Shown here piece after piece: positions 23,800-31,414 of a stretch of DNA of 36,812 nt (position 1 is the first letter of the stretch; each line of letters starts with the position of its first letter). Both the position numbers and the translations under genes were made by a program. The notes beneath the pieces were generated by a model that saw nothing but the letters and a program-made list of their open reading frames with translations, searched no databases and was not told the origin of the DNA. The DNA is from Streptomyces malaysiensis subsp. samsunensis. Its GTDB lineage: Bacteria > Actinomycetota > Actinomycetes > Streptomycetales > Streptomycetaceae. The stretch lies in the NCBI RefSeq assembly GCF_024519315.1, contig NZ_JANIIC010000081.1, positions 1-36,812 on the forward strand, read 5' to 3'.

Positions 23800-25307
23800 C
23801 GGTCGCGCTCCCCTTCTCCCTTGCCCCCTGCCTCCGGCGGGAGGTGCCCCCTGTGCTCGCTCGTCGGCTCGGCTGCTCCGGCGAGGTATGCCTCCAGGCC
23901 ATGGCGACCGCCCTCGCGGCCGTATCCCGACTCCTTGTAGCCGCCGAAGGGGGAGGCCGGGTCGAACTTGTTGAAGGTGTTGGACCACACCACACCCGCC
24001 CGGAGCTTGTTCGCCATCCACAGGATGCGCGAGCCCTTCTCCGTCCAGATGCCCGCCGACAGCCCGTACGGCGTGTTGTTGGCCTTGGCCACGGCCTCCT
24101 CGGGGGTGCGGAAGGTGAGCACCGAGAGTACCGGGCCGAAGATCTCCTCGCGGGCGATCCGGTGGGCCTGGGTGACACCGGTGAACAGGGTGGGCGCGAA
24201 CCAGTAGCCGGAGCTGGGCAGTTCGCACTCCGGGGCCCAGCGCTCGGCCCCCTCGGCCTCGCCCGCGTCGGCCAGCGCGCGGATCCGGGCCAGCTGCTCG
24301 GCGGAGTTGATCGCGCCGATGTCGGTGTTCTTGTCCAGCGGGTCGCCCACGCGCAGGGTGCTCATCCGGCGCTTGAGCGCGTCGAGCAGCTCGTCCTGAA
24401 CGGACTCCTGGACCAGCAGGCGGGAGCCCGCGCAGCAGACATGGCCCTGGTTGAAGAAGATGCCGCCGACGATGCCCTCGACCGCCTGGTCGATGGGGGC
24501 GTCGTCGAAGACGATGTTCGCGGCCTTGCCCCCGAGTTCGAGGGTGACCTTCTTCTTCGTACCGGCCACCGTACGGGCGATGGCCTTGCCGACCTCGGTG
24601 GAGCCGGTGAAGGCCACCTTGTCGATCCCGGGGTGGGCGACCAGCTCCGCGCCGGTCGAGCCGTCACCGGTGACGATGTTGACGACGCCGTTGGGCAGGC
24701 CCGCCTGGCGGCAGATGTCCGCGAAGAAGAGGGCGCTCAAGGGGGTGGTCTCGGCGGGCTTGAGGACGACCGTATTGCCGGTGGCGAGCGCCGGGGCGAT
24801 CTTCCAGGCCAGCATCAGGAGCGGGAAGTTCCAGGGGATGATCTGGCCGGCCACGCCCAGGGGCCTGGGATCCGGTCCGTAGCCCGCGTACGCCAGCTTG
24901 TCGGCCCAGCCCGCGTAGTAGAAGAAGTGGGCCGCGACCAGGGGCAGATCGGCGTCGCGCGACTCGCGGATCGGCTTGCCGTTGTCCAGCGACTCCAGGA
25001 CGGCCAGTTCGCGGGAGCGCTCCTGGATGATGCGCGCGATGCGGAAGAGGTACTTGGCGCGCTCGGCGCCGGGCAGCGCGGACCAGGTCCCGAACGCCTT
25101 ACGGGCGGCCCTGACCGCGCGGTCCACGTCCTCGGCGCCGGCCTGGGCGACCTCCGAGAGGACCTCCTCGGAGGAGGGGGAGAGGGTCTTGAATACCTTG
25201 CCGTCGCCCGCCTCGGTGAACTCCCCGTCGATGAACAGGCCGTAGGACGGGGCGATATCGACGACCGCGCGGGACTCCGGCGCGGGTGCGTACTCGAAAA
25301 CTGGCAT
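23796..25307 (-). CDS. NAD-dependent aldehyde dehydrogenase (catalytic subunit, ALDH16-like)
   Basis: A complete 503-residue aldehyde dehydrogenase. Key elements are GVAGQIIPWNFPLLML, TGNTVVLKPAE, FTGSTEVGK, the general base Glu257 in LELGGK, and the nucleophile Cys291 in FNQGHVCCAG, where the usual Gln before it is His. EEIFGPV and a conserved SPFGGYKESGYGRE end the fold; a polar tail of about 30 residues follows. It lies 6 nt after deoC and is translationally coupled to the cysteine-less paralogue. DeoC releases acetaldehyde, so oxidation of acetaldehyde to acetate (NADH-forming) is the natural role here, although other aldehydes cannot be excluded. Confidence 0.92.
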   Translation of the reverse strand: MPVFEYAPAPESRAVVDIAPSYGLFIDGEFTEAGDGKVFKTLSPSSEEVLSEVAQAGAEDVDRAVRAARKAFGTWSALPGAERAKYLFRIARIIQERSRELAVLESLDNGKPIRESRDADLPLVAAHFFYYAGWADKLAYAGYGPDPRPLGVAGQIIPWNFPLLMLAWKIAPALATGNTVVLKPAETTPLSALFFADICRQAGLPNGVVNIVTGDGSTGAELVAHPGIDKVAFTGSTEVGKAIARTVAGTKKKVTLELGGKAANIVFDDAPIDQAVEGIVGGIFFNQGHVCCAGSRLLVQESVQDELLDALKRRMSTLRVGDPLDKNTDIGAINSAEQLARIRALADAGEAEGAERWAPECELPSSGYWFAPTLFTGVTQAHRIAREEIFGPVLSVLTFRTPEEAVAKANNTPYGLSAGIWTEKGSRILWMANKLRAGVVWSNTFNKFDPASPFGGYKESGYGREGGRHGLEAYLAGAAEPTSEHRGHLPPEAGGKGEGERDR

Positions 25308-25313
25308 GGCGTA

Positions 25314-26315
25314 TCAGTCCACCGTCACGTAGTCGGGACCGGAGTACCGGCCGGTGCTCAGCTTCTGGCGCTGCATCAGCAGATCGTTGAGCAGACTGGA
25401 GGCGCCGAAACGGAACCACTCCGGGGAGAGCCACTCCTCGCCCAGCGTCTCGTTGACCATCACCAGGTACTTGATCGCGTCCTTGGAGGTGCGGATGCCG
25501 CCCGCGGGCTTCACGCCCACCCGCACGCCCACCGCGGCGCGGAAGTCGCGGACCGCCTCCAGCAGGACGAGGGTGACGGGCGGGGTCGCGTTGACGGCCA
25601 CCTTGCCGGTGGAGGTCTTGATGAAGTCCGCGCCCGCCAGCATCGCCAGCCAGGAGGCGCGGCGGACGTTGTCGTACGTCTGGAGCTCACCGGTCTCGAA
25701 GATGACCTTGAGGTGGGCGGCGGTGCCGCTGCCGTCCTCGCGGACGCAGGCGGCCTTCACCTGGCGGATCTCCTCGAAGACCTCGAGATAGCGGCCGGAG
25801 AGGAAGGCGCCGCGGTCGATCACCATGTCGATCTCGTCCGCCCCGGCGGCCACCGCCTCCCGGGTGTCGGCCAGCTTGACCGACAGCGCGGCGCGCCCGG
25901 AGGGGAAGGCGGTCGCGACGGCCGCCACATGAATGCCGCTGTCCTTCAGGGCCTCCTTGGCGGTGGCCACCATGTCGCCGTAGACGCAGATCGCCGCGAC
26001 GCGGGGGGCCGTGCGGTCGGTGGGATCGGGGTTGATCCCCTTGGCGCACAGGGATCGGACCTTGCCCGGGGTGTCGGCACCCTCCAGGGTCGTCAGGTCG
26101 ATCATCGAGATCGCCAGGTCGATGGCGTACGCCTTCGCCGTGGTCTTGATCGAGCGGGTGCCGAGGGTCGCGGCACGGGCCTGGAGGCCGACCGCGTCGA
26201 CGCCCGGCAGGCCGTGCAGAAAGCGGCGCAGCGCGCTGTCGCCGGCGGTCACGTCCGCCATCGACGCGAGTCGCTCCGCGGCCTCTTCGCCGTATGCGGG
26301 AACTGTGGTGGGCAT
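25314..26315 (-). CDS. deoC: Deoxyribose-phosphate aldolase
   Basis: A 333-residue class I aldolase that splits 2-deoxyribose-5-phosphate into acetaldehyde and glyceraldehyde-3-phosphate. The Schiff-base lysine is Lys233 in DFIKTSTGK; the second lysine is Lys269 in GVKPAGGIRTS, and the aspartate is in EIDMVID (Asp163). It has an N-terminal extension of about 60 residues compared with the short E. coli-type enzyme. ATG 26315 is the usual start, but GTG 26321, two codons earlier, sits exactly 6 nt after a -10 hexamer and could be a leaderless start. It heads an operon with two aldehyde dehydrogenase-like genes and has the nucleoside-regulon palindrome in its promoter. Confidence 0.95.
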   Translation of the reverse strand: MPTTVPAYGEEAAERLASMADVTAGDSALRRFLHGLPGVDAVGLQARAATLGTRSIKTTAKAYAIDLAISMIDLTTLEGADTPGKVRSLCAKGINPDPTDRTAPRVAAICVYGDMVATAKEALKDSGIHVAAVATAFPSGRAALSVKLADTREAVAAGADEIDMVIDRGAFLSGRYLEVFEEIRQVKAACVREDGSGTAAHLKVIFETGELQTYDNVRRASWLAMLAGADFIKTSTGKVAVNATPPVTLVLLEAVRDFRAAVGVRVGVKPAGGIRTSKDAIKYLVMVNETLGEEWLSPEWFRFGASSLLNDLLMQRQKLSTGRYSGPDYVTVD

Positions 26316-26327
26316 GGTCACCAGATG

Positions 26328-26356
26328 AGCATATCTACGCGCGTAGTCGGATGTCA
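26328..26356 (-). promoter_or_regulatory. Perfect nucleoside-regulon palindrome in the deoC promoter
   Basis: CTACGCGCGTAG lies at 26335-26346. On the minus strand TGACAT (26356-26351), 17 bp, and TATGCT (26333-26328) form a possible promoter with the palindrome inside the spacer. Six nt further is GTG 26321. The geometry repeats that of add. Confidence 0.7.
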
Positions 26357-26464
26357 CCCCCGGCCCCGGAATCCGTCGGGGGCCGAGGGCGAGAAGTCCA
26401 GGCCGGGCCCGCGGGCGTCCCCTGGACATCCCCCACACCAGGAGTGTGGTGCACAATCGGGCGC

Positions 26465-27148
26465 ATGACGAGCCCGGACGACGACTCAGCCTCCACTGCC
26501 TCATCCTCCGCATCCTCCTCCGCGTCCCCCTCCGCCCCCGAGACCTTCTCGGACCGGATCTACCGCTCCCCGAGCGGCATCGCGGGCGGGGTGCTGCTGC
26601 TCGCGCTCAGCGGCTGGCTGGGCATCGACGCGATGATCCGGGGCGAGGGCCGGACGCCGTGGCTGGCGCTGGCCGGGCTGCTGTGCGCGGTGCCGGTGGT
26701 GATCGCCTTCACGGTCCGCCCGTCGGTGCACGCGGGGCAGGACCGGCTGCTCGTCCGCAACCCGTTCCGTACGATCACGCTGCCCTGGGCCTCGGTCGAG
26801 GGGGTGCGCGCCGGATACACCAGCGAGGTGCTGGCGGGCGGGGCGAAGTACCAGCTGTGGGCGATCCCGGTCTCGCTGCGACAGCGCAAGCGGGCCGCCC
26901 GGCACCAGGCCAGGGCGGCATCGGAGGACCCCTTCGGCCGCACGTCCGCCCATGTGTCGGCGAACAAGCCCGACGAGGACCGGCGGGCCCCCTCCGACGT
27001 GGCGATGGGCGATCTCCGCGAGATGGCCGAGACCAACGCCCACCGCGAGGGCGCCCAGGGGGCGCCGGAGGTGCGCTGGGCGTTCGAGATCATCGCCCCG
27101 ACGCTGGCCGGTGCGGTACTCCTGGCCATCATGCTGGCCATCGGCTGA
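26465..27148 (+). CDS. PH-domain membrane protein (conserved, function unknown)
   Basis: A 227-residue membrane protein divergent from deoC. A Ser/Ala-rich N terminus is followed by two hydrophobic segments (about residues 40-55 and 68-83). Then comes a bacterial PH-like (bPH6) region, VRPSVHAGQDRLLVRNPFRTITLPWASVEGV-type, ending at about residue 150. A basic and acidic linker and a C-terminal membrane helix (IIAPTLAGAVLLAIMLAIG) finish it. ATG 26465 follows CACAAT by 7 nt, so it may also be leaderless. The gene sits here in related Streptomyces but I know of no assigned role. Confidence 0.82.
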   Translation: MTSPDDDSASTASSSASSSASPSAPETFSDRIYRSPSGIAGGVLLLALSGWLGIDAMIRGEGRTPWLALAGLLCAVPVVIAFTVRPSVHAGQDRLLVRNPFRTITLPWASVEGVRAGYTSEVLAGGAKYQLWAIPVSLRQRKRAARHQARAASEDPFGRTSAHVSANKPDEDRRAPSDVAMGDLREMAETNAHREGAQGAPEVRWAFEIIAPTLAGAVLLAIMLAIG

Positions 27149-27156
27149 CCCCTGGG

Positions 27157-27181
27157 CCCCGGCCGCGCGGGCTGGCCGGGG
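27157..27181 (+). terminator. Hairpin after the PH-domain gene
   Basis: CCCCGGCC (27157-27164) pairs with GGCCGGGG (27174-27181) around a 9-nt loop, 9 nt after the stop. Between 27182 and 27406 I see no supported gene. Confidence 0.55.
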
Positions 27182-27406
27182 CGGCCAGGACGCCGCGGCC
27201 GCCTGTCACGCGGAGAACGACGCCGCGATGCCTACGGCTGTCGTCGTCGGCCATGACTCCTGCGGCTTCGAGAAGCTCGCCGCCCTGTCGCCGTGACCGG
27301 ACCGGGCGGCACCTTCCGCACGTGAACCCGGGGCGCGGCGCCCCGCCCAGGGTCGCTACGGGGCCTCGTCGTCTGCCACCGGGCGGGCCGGGGAGCTGGC
27401 CGGGGC

Positions 27407-27590
27407 TGTGTCACCGGGCTGGTGGCCGCTGACGAGACGGGAGGGGGCGGGGTCGGAGGGGTGGTGTCCTGGACGCTGTCGCATATTTGTGGCGCTTATC
27501 GCCGGCCAACGCAACGTTCATCGTTCGTCGGCGACGTAAATATGCGGTCCAGGGCGCCGCACCGGAGGCCCCGCCCCCGGCACCCACCAC
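27407..27590 (+). repeat. Intergenic repeat, copy A
   Basis: About 184 bp shared with copies B and C. In order: TGTCACCGG, GACGAGACGGGAGGGGGCGG, GTCCTGGACGCT, CGCATATTTGTGGCGC, a central AACGTTCATCGTT, CGTAAATATGCGGTCCAGG, then a GGAGGCCCCGCCCCCGGCAC tail. In A the nine-base ends CGCATATTT (27480-27488) and AAATATGCG (27538-27546) are exact inverted repeats bounding a 67-bp AT-richer core. It lies just downstream of the mutase gene. Confidence 0.85.
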
Positions 27591-27660
27591 GAACAGCGGG
27601 CGCACCACCCACGCACCCGGCGCGCGCCCACGCGCCCTCAGCCGGATCCGACGCGGCGGG

Positions 27661-29403
27661 CTACGCGCCCGCGGCCGCCGTTTCCGCGGACTGGATTCCC
27701 GCCGCCACCGAGAGGTCCCCCTTGAGCGCGGCCAGCACGGTGTCCGCCGTGGCACGAGCCGGGGTGAGGGCGTCGGCGGCGGGGACGTCGACGACCACCT
27801 CCAGATAGCCCTTCAGCTTCGGCTCGGTGCCGCTGGGCCGGACGACCACACGGGCGGCCCGCACGGCCCCCTTCCCGGCCAGCCGGTAGCGCAGGCCGTC
27901 CGTCGGGGGCAGCGTCTCCGTACCCCGCGACAGCTCCTCCGCCGAGGTCACGGCGAGCCCCGCGAGCTCGGTGGGCGGCTGTTCGCGCAGCCGCTTCATC
28001 GCGGTGCCGATGAGGGAGAGGTCCTTGACGCGTACGGACAGCTGGTCGGTGGCGTGCAGGCCGTGGGCCACCGCGATGTCGTCCAGCAGGTCGCCCAGGG
28101 TGCGGCCCTGCTCCTTGAGCTCGGACGTCAGCTCGGCGACGAGCAGCGCGGCCGTGATGCCGTCCTTGTCGCGTACGCCCTCCGGGTCCACGCAGTAGCC
28201 GAGCGCCTCCTCATACGCGTAACGCAGCCCGTCCACGCGGGCCAGCCACTTGAAGCCGGTCAGCGTCTCGGCGTACGGCAGCCCCGCGTCGGCCGCGATC
28301 CGGGAGAGGAGCGACGAGGAGACGATCGTGGTCGCGAAGGCGCCGCGGGCGCGCTTGTGGACGAGGTGGGTGGCGAGGAGCGCGCCCACCTCGTCACCGC
28401 GGAGCACGCGCCAACTGGCCGCGTCCGTGGGGGCCGTGGGGTTCGTGATCGTGGGCACGGCGACGGCGCAGCGGTCCGCGTCCGGGTCGTTGGCGATGAT
28501 GATGTCCGGAGCGACCTTGCGGGCCGTGGCGAACGCCAGGTCCATCGCCCCCGGCTCCTCCGGGTTCGGGAACGCGACCGTCGGGAACGCCGGGTCCGGC
28601 TCGGCCTGCTCGGGGACGACCGCGGGCGCGGGGAAACCGGCGCGGGCGAAGGCGGCGGCGAGGGTTTCGCGGCCCACGCCGTGCAGCGGGGTGTAGACGA
28701 CGCGGGCGTTACGGGGCGAACCCGGGGTGAGAACGGCGTCCGTGCGCGCGAGGTACGCCTCCAGGACGTCGTCGTCCAGCGTCTCCCAGCCGCCGTCCGG
28801 GCGGGGGACGTCGTCCAGGCTGCGGATGGCCGCGATCTCGGCGGCGATCTCGGCGTCGGCGGGCGGCACGATCTGGGAGCCGTCGCCGAGGTAGACCTTG
28901 TAGCCGTTGTCGCGGGGCGGGTTGTGGCTCGCGGTGACCTCGACGCCGGCGACGGCGCCGAGGTGACGGATGGCGAAGGCGAGCACGGGCGTGGGCAGCG
29001 GGCGCGGGAGCACGGCGGCGCGGAACCCGGCGCCGACCATCACGGCGGCGGTGTCGCGGGCGAAGTCGGCGCTCTTGTAGCGCGCGTCGTAGCCGATCAC
29101 GACGAGAGCTTGACCTTGCCCCTGACCCTGATCCTCGCGCTGATGCTTGCGCAGGTACGCGGCGAGTCCCGCGGCGGCGCGGATGACGACTACCCGGTTC
29201 ATCCGCATGGGCCCGGCCCCGAGCTCGCCCCGGAGCCCGGCGGTGCCGAACTGGAGCGTCCCGGAGAACCGATCGGCGATCTCGTCCAGCGCGTCGTCCG
29301 TGTTGGCCTGGAGCAGCGCGCTGAGCTCGTCCCGGGTCTCGGGATCGGGATCCTCGGCAAGCCAAGCGCGCGCCTGGGCGATGAGGTCGTGCTCCGTGGC
29401 CAT
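27661..29403 (-). CDS. Phosphohexomutase/phosphopentomutase of the PGM2-like group (PmmB-type)
   Basis: A 580-residue alpha-D-phosphohexomutase. LQFGTAGLRGELGAGPMRMN (about 50-69) is typical of the PGM2 branch. The phosphoserine loop is TASHNPP (Ser159), the metal loop DPDADRCA, the sugar loop YCVDPEGVRDKDGI and the phosphate-binding loop RPSGTEPKLKGY. PGM2-group enzymes include phosphopentomutases. In this locus the step from (deoxy)ribose-1-phosphate to the 5-phosphate has no other candidate, so I infer phosphopentomutase activity, with phosphomannomutase/phosphoglucomutase as alternatives. ATG 29403 has AGGAGG 7 nt upstream. A QGQGQGQ stretch near residue 92 comes from a short DNA repeat. 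Inverted intergenic repeats flank the gene. Confidence 0.93.
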   Translation of the reverse strand: MATEHDLIAQARAWLAEDPDPETRDELSALLQANTDDALDEIADRFSGTLQFGTAGLRGELGAGPMRMNRVVVIRAAAGLAAYLRKHQREDQGQGQGQALVVIGYDARYKSADFARDTAAVMVGAGFRAAVLPRPLPTPVLAFAIRHLGAVAGVEVTASHNPPRDNGYKVYLGDGSQIVPPADAEIAAEIAAIRSLDDVPRPDGGWETLDDDVLEAYLARTDAVLTPGSPRNARVVYTPLHGVGRETLAAAFARAGFPAPAVVPEQAEPDPAFPTVAFPNPEEPGAMDLAFATARKVAPDIIIANDPDADRCAVAVPTITNPTAPTDAASWRVLRGDEVGALLATHLVHKRARGAFATTIVSSSLLSRIAADAGLPYAETLTGFKWLARVDGLRYAYEEALGYCVDPEGVRDKDGITAALLVAELTSELKEQGRTLGDLLDDIAVAHGLHATDQLSVRVKDLSLIGTAMKRLREQPPTELAGLAVTSAEELSRGTETLPPTDGLRYRLAGKGAVRAARVVVRPSGTEPKLKGYLEVVVDVPAADALTPARATADTVLAALKGDLSVAAGIQSAETAAAGA

Positions 29404-29437
29404 GTGGGCCTCCTGGGGGGCGACGGTTGTTTCGGGC

Positions 29438-29470
29438 GGGTGCGGGTGCGGGTGCGGGTGCGGGTGGGGG
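29438..29470. repeat. GGGTGC hexanucleotide repeat in the mutase leader
   Basis: About five units of GGGTGC followed by GGGTGGGGGTGGGG lie 35-70 bp upstream of the mutase ATG. On the minus strand this is a C-rich, purine-poor leader. The run may be length-variable and could form a G-quadruplex on the plus strand. Confidence 0.75.
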
Positions 29471-29504
29471 TGGGGTGGTGGTTGCTGTGGTGCGCGATCG
29501 GTTG

Positions 29505-29710
29505 TGTGGTGGGTGCGGGTGCGGGGCCTCCGGGGCGGGGCCCTGGACCGTATATTTACGGCGCCGATGAACGATGATCGTTGCGTTGGCCGGGAGTTGG
29601 CGCCACAAATACGCCCCTGGCCTTCGGCATGGGGAACCCCGAGCGTCCAGGACCCCACCCCTCCGACCCCGCCCCCTCCCGTCTCGTCGGCGACCGCCCC
29701 CCGGTGACAC
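29505..29710 (-). repeat. Intergenic repeat, copy B (inverted relative to A and C)
   Basis: On the minus strand this copy has the same order as A: GTGTCACCGG, GACGAGACGGGAGGGGGCGG, GTCCTGGACGCT, CGTATTTGTGGCGCC, AACGATGATCGTT (as read on plus, a perfect dyad at 29570-29582), TAAATATACGGTCCAGG and the GGAGGCCCCG tail. A 24-bp insertion relative to A and C lies between GGACGCT and GTATTT. It lies upstream of the mutase gene. Confidence 0.85.
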
Positions 29711-30016
29711 AGAACGCCCGCCCGCTCCGCGTTCCGCCCGGGGCGCCCGCAAGCCACTATCCGGCTCCCGATGGTCCAGGGCCGACATCCGGCCCTCCGA
29801 GCAGCCCCACCCAGCGATCGGGCGCCAAATCGCGAGGCCATTGGGTCAGTCTTCATCCGGCGGAAGGAACTGCCGCCCACGACGCGGCCCGGTCGCGATC
29901 CGGAACCGGGCTGGGTCCGGGTGGTGGGAAGGGCCCGTCGGGCCGTTTGGAGTCGGACGGGCGGGGCGTGCCCATCTCTGCCAGCCACTGGCCCCTGGGG
30001 GGCCGGGGCCGGATGG
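29711..30016. other. Spacer between repeats B and C, no gene seen
   Basis: About 300 bp with open frames in several phases but no convincing start, ribosome site or protein similarity. Purine/pyrimidine patterns do not show tandem repeats. I see nothing functional here. Confidence 0.6.
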
Positions 30017-30208
30017 GTGACGCGTGCCGCCGGGCTGGTGGCCGCCGACGAGACGGGAGGGGGTGGGGTCGGAGGTGTGGTGTCCTGGACGCTGTCGCAT
30101 ATTTGTGGCGCCAATCTCCGACCAACACAACGATCTTCGTTCGTCGGCGACGTAAATATGCGGTCCAGGGCGCCGCACCGGAGGCCCCGCCCCCGGCACC
30201 CACCACCC
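30017..30208 (+). repeat. Intergenic repeat, copy C
   Basis: Same orientation and order as copy A. Core ends CGCATATTT (30096-30104) and AAATATGCG (30154-30162) are again exact inverted repeats, with centre AACGATCTTCGTT at 30129-30141. It lies downstream of purine nucleoside phosphorylase and next to copy B. The 146 bp from 30209 to 30354 hold nothing I can name. Confidence 0.85.
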
Positions 30209-30354
30209 AACCGGCCGCGCACCCCGGCCCCGCCCGCTCATGGGTGCGATGCGCTGTTCAGTTGGCTGAGGGGTGAGTACCCGCGCAGCTCGCCGTGACG
30301 CCACCACCGGCACCACCAGCACCACGGGGAGCGGGTTGCCCGAACGGCGGCGGG

Positions 30355-31176
30355 TCAGAGTCTGTCGAGGACCTGGGCCAGCAGGCTCCCCATCCGGGCG
30401 GCGGAGTCGCGGCCGGCCTGGAGGACCTCCTCGTGGTTGAGGGGTTCGCCCGTCATCCCGGCCGCGAGGTTGGTGACCAGGGAGATGCCCAGCACCTCCG
30501 CGCCCGCCTCGCGCGCCGCGATGGCCTCGAGGGTCGTGGACATGCCCACCAGATCGGCCCCCATGGTGCGGACCATGTTGATCTCCGCGGGCGTCTCGTA
30601 GTGCGGCCCGGGGAACTGGGCGTAGACGCCCTCCTCCAGGGTCGAGTCGATCTGCTGGCACAGGGCGCGCAGCCGCGGGGAGTACAGGTCGGTGAGGTCG
30701 ACGAAGTTGGCGCCCACGATCGGGGAGGTGGCCGTGAGGTTGATGTGGTCGCTGATCAGTACCGGCTGGCCGGGGCGCATGCCCTCGCGGAGGCCGCCGC
30801 AGCCGTTGGTGAGGATGATGGTCTTGCAGCCGGCGGCGACGGCGGTGCGTACCCCGTGTGCGACGGCGGCGACACCGCGGCCCTCGTAGTAATGCGTACG
30901 GCCGAGGAAGACCAGCGCCCGTTTGTCGTTGATCCGGTACGACCGGATCCGGCCCGCATGGCCCGCGACGGCGGGCGGCGGGAAGCCGGGCAGCTCGGTG
31001 ACGGGGAACTCGTGCTCGGGCGCCCCGAGGGCGTCGGTGGCGGGGACCCAGCCGGAGCCCAGGACCAGCGCGACGTCGTGGGTCTCCGCACCGGTCAGCT
31101 CGCGCAGGCGGTTGGCGGCGGAGTCGGCGGCGGCGTGCGGGTCGCCCTGATTGTCCCAAGAAACTGATGCGTTCAC
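30355..31176 (-). CDS. punA: Purine nucleoside phosphorylase (trimeric type)
   Basis: A 273-residue member of the trimeric PNP/MTAP family. Motifs are VALVLGSGW (phosphate loop), FLGRTHYYEG, TNGCGGLREGM, ISDHINLTA, QFPGPHYETPAEI and GMSTTLEAIAAREAG. It converts inosine, guanosine and their deoxy forms plus phosphate to base and (deoxy)ribose-1-phosphate, directly after Add in the purine branch. I chose GTG 31176 (protein begins VNASV); GTG 31182 two codons upstream is the alternative. The palindrome CTACGCGCGTAG lies 26 bp before the start. M. tuberculosis DeoD (Rv3307) has the same neighbour, a PmmB-type mutase. Confidence 0.95.
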   Translation of the reverse strand: MNASVSWDNQGDPHAAADSAANRLRELTGAETHDVALVLGSGWVPATDALGAPEHEFPVTELPGFPPPAVAGHAGRIRSYRINDKRALVFLGRTHYYEGRGVAAVAHGVRTAVAAGCKTIILTNGCGGLREGMRPGQPVLISDHINLTATSPIVGANFVDLTDLYSPRLRALCQQIDSTLEEGVYAQFPGPHYETPAEINMVRTMGADLVGMSTTLEAIAAREAGAEVLGISLVTNLAAGMTGEPLNHEEVLQAGRDSAARMGSLLAQVLDRL

Positions 31177-31183
31177 GCGCACG

Positions 31184-31213
31184 AGGGTAGCCGGTTACTG
31201 CCTACGCGCGTAG
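31184..31213 (-). promoter_or_regulatory. Perfect nucleoside-regulon palindrome upstream of purine nucleoside phosphorylase
   Basis: CTACGCGCGTAG lies at 31202-31213. A weak -10 candidate on the minus strand is TACCCT (31189-31184), 7 nt before GTG 31176. The palindrome is identical to those of add and deoC. Confidence 0.65.
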
Positions 31214-31298
31214 ACGGCATTCGCCTAGGTATTCGGATCGTTGCATTACCGCTGACCCCCAGGCCCCAGGCCCACGGCCCCCGCCCCGGGACAGCCGA

Positions 31299-31343
31299 AC
31301 CCCGGCCGGCCGGACCCCGGCCGGCCGGACCCCGGCCGGCCGG
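31299..31343. repeat. 15-bp tandem repeat
   Basis: ACCCCGGCCGGCCGG is present three times in perfect tandem (31299, 31314, 31329). Each unit contains the palindrome CCGGCCGG. It lies in the 238-bp gap between the phosphorylase start and the next gene's stop. Confidence 0.85.
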
Positions 31344-31414
31344 ACCCAGCGAGCCGGACCCCAAGCGGAACCCCAAACCCACCGGACCCACCCGATCAAC
31401 CGGACACACCGGAC

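Noticed and set aside
27228..27296. 22-residue frame containing VVVGHDSCG, reminiscent of beta-carbonic anhydrase
   Set aside because: Too short, with no further domain sequence on either side; a relic is possible but not supportable.
27407..30208. CRISPR array or tRNA-associated attachment sites
   Set aside because: The three repeats are long, few, differently oriented and irregularly spaced, with no cas gene, tRNA or integrase in the window.
29600..30222. Long open frame extending the mutase gene upstream
   Set aside because: The extension reads through repeats B and C and a GGGTGC run; the AGGAGG and MATEH start at 29403 fit the family's N terminus.
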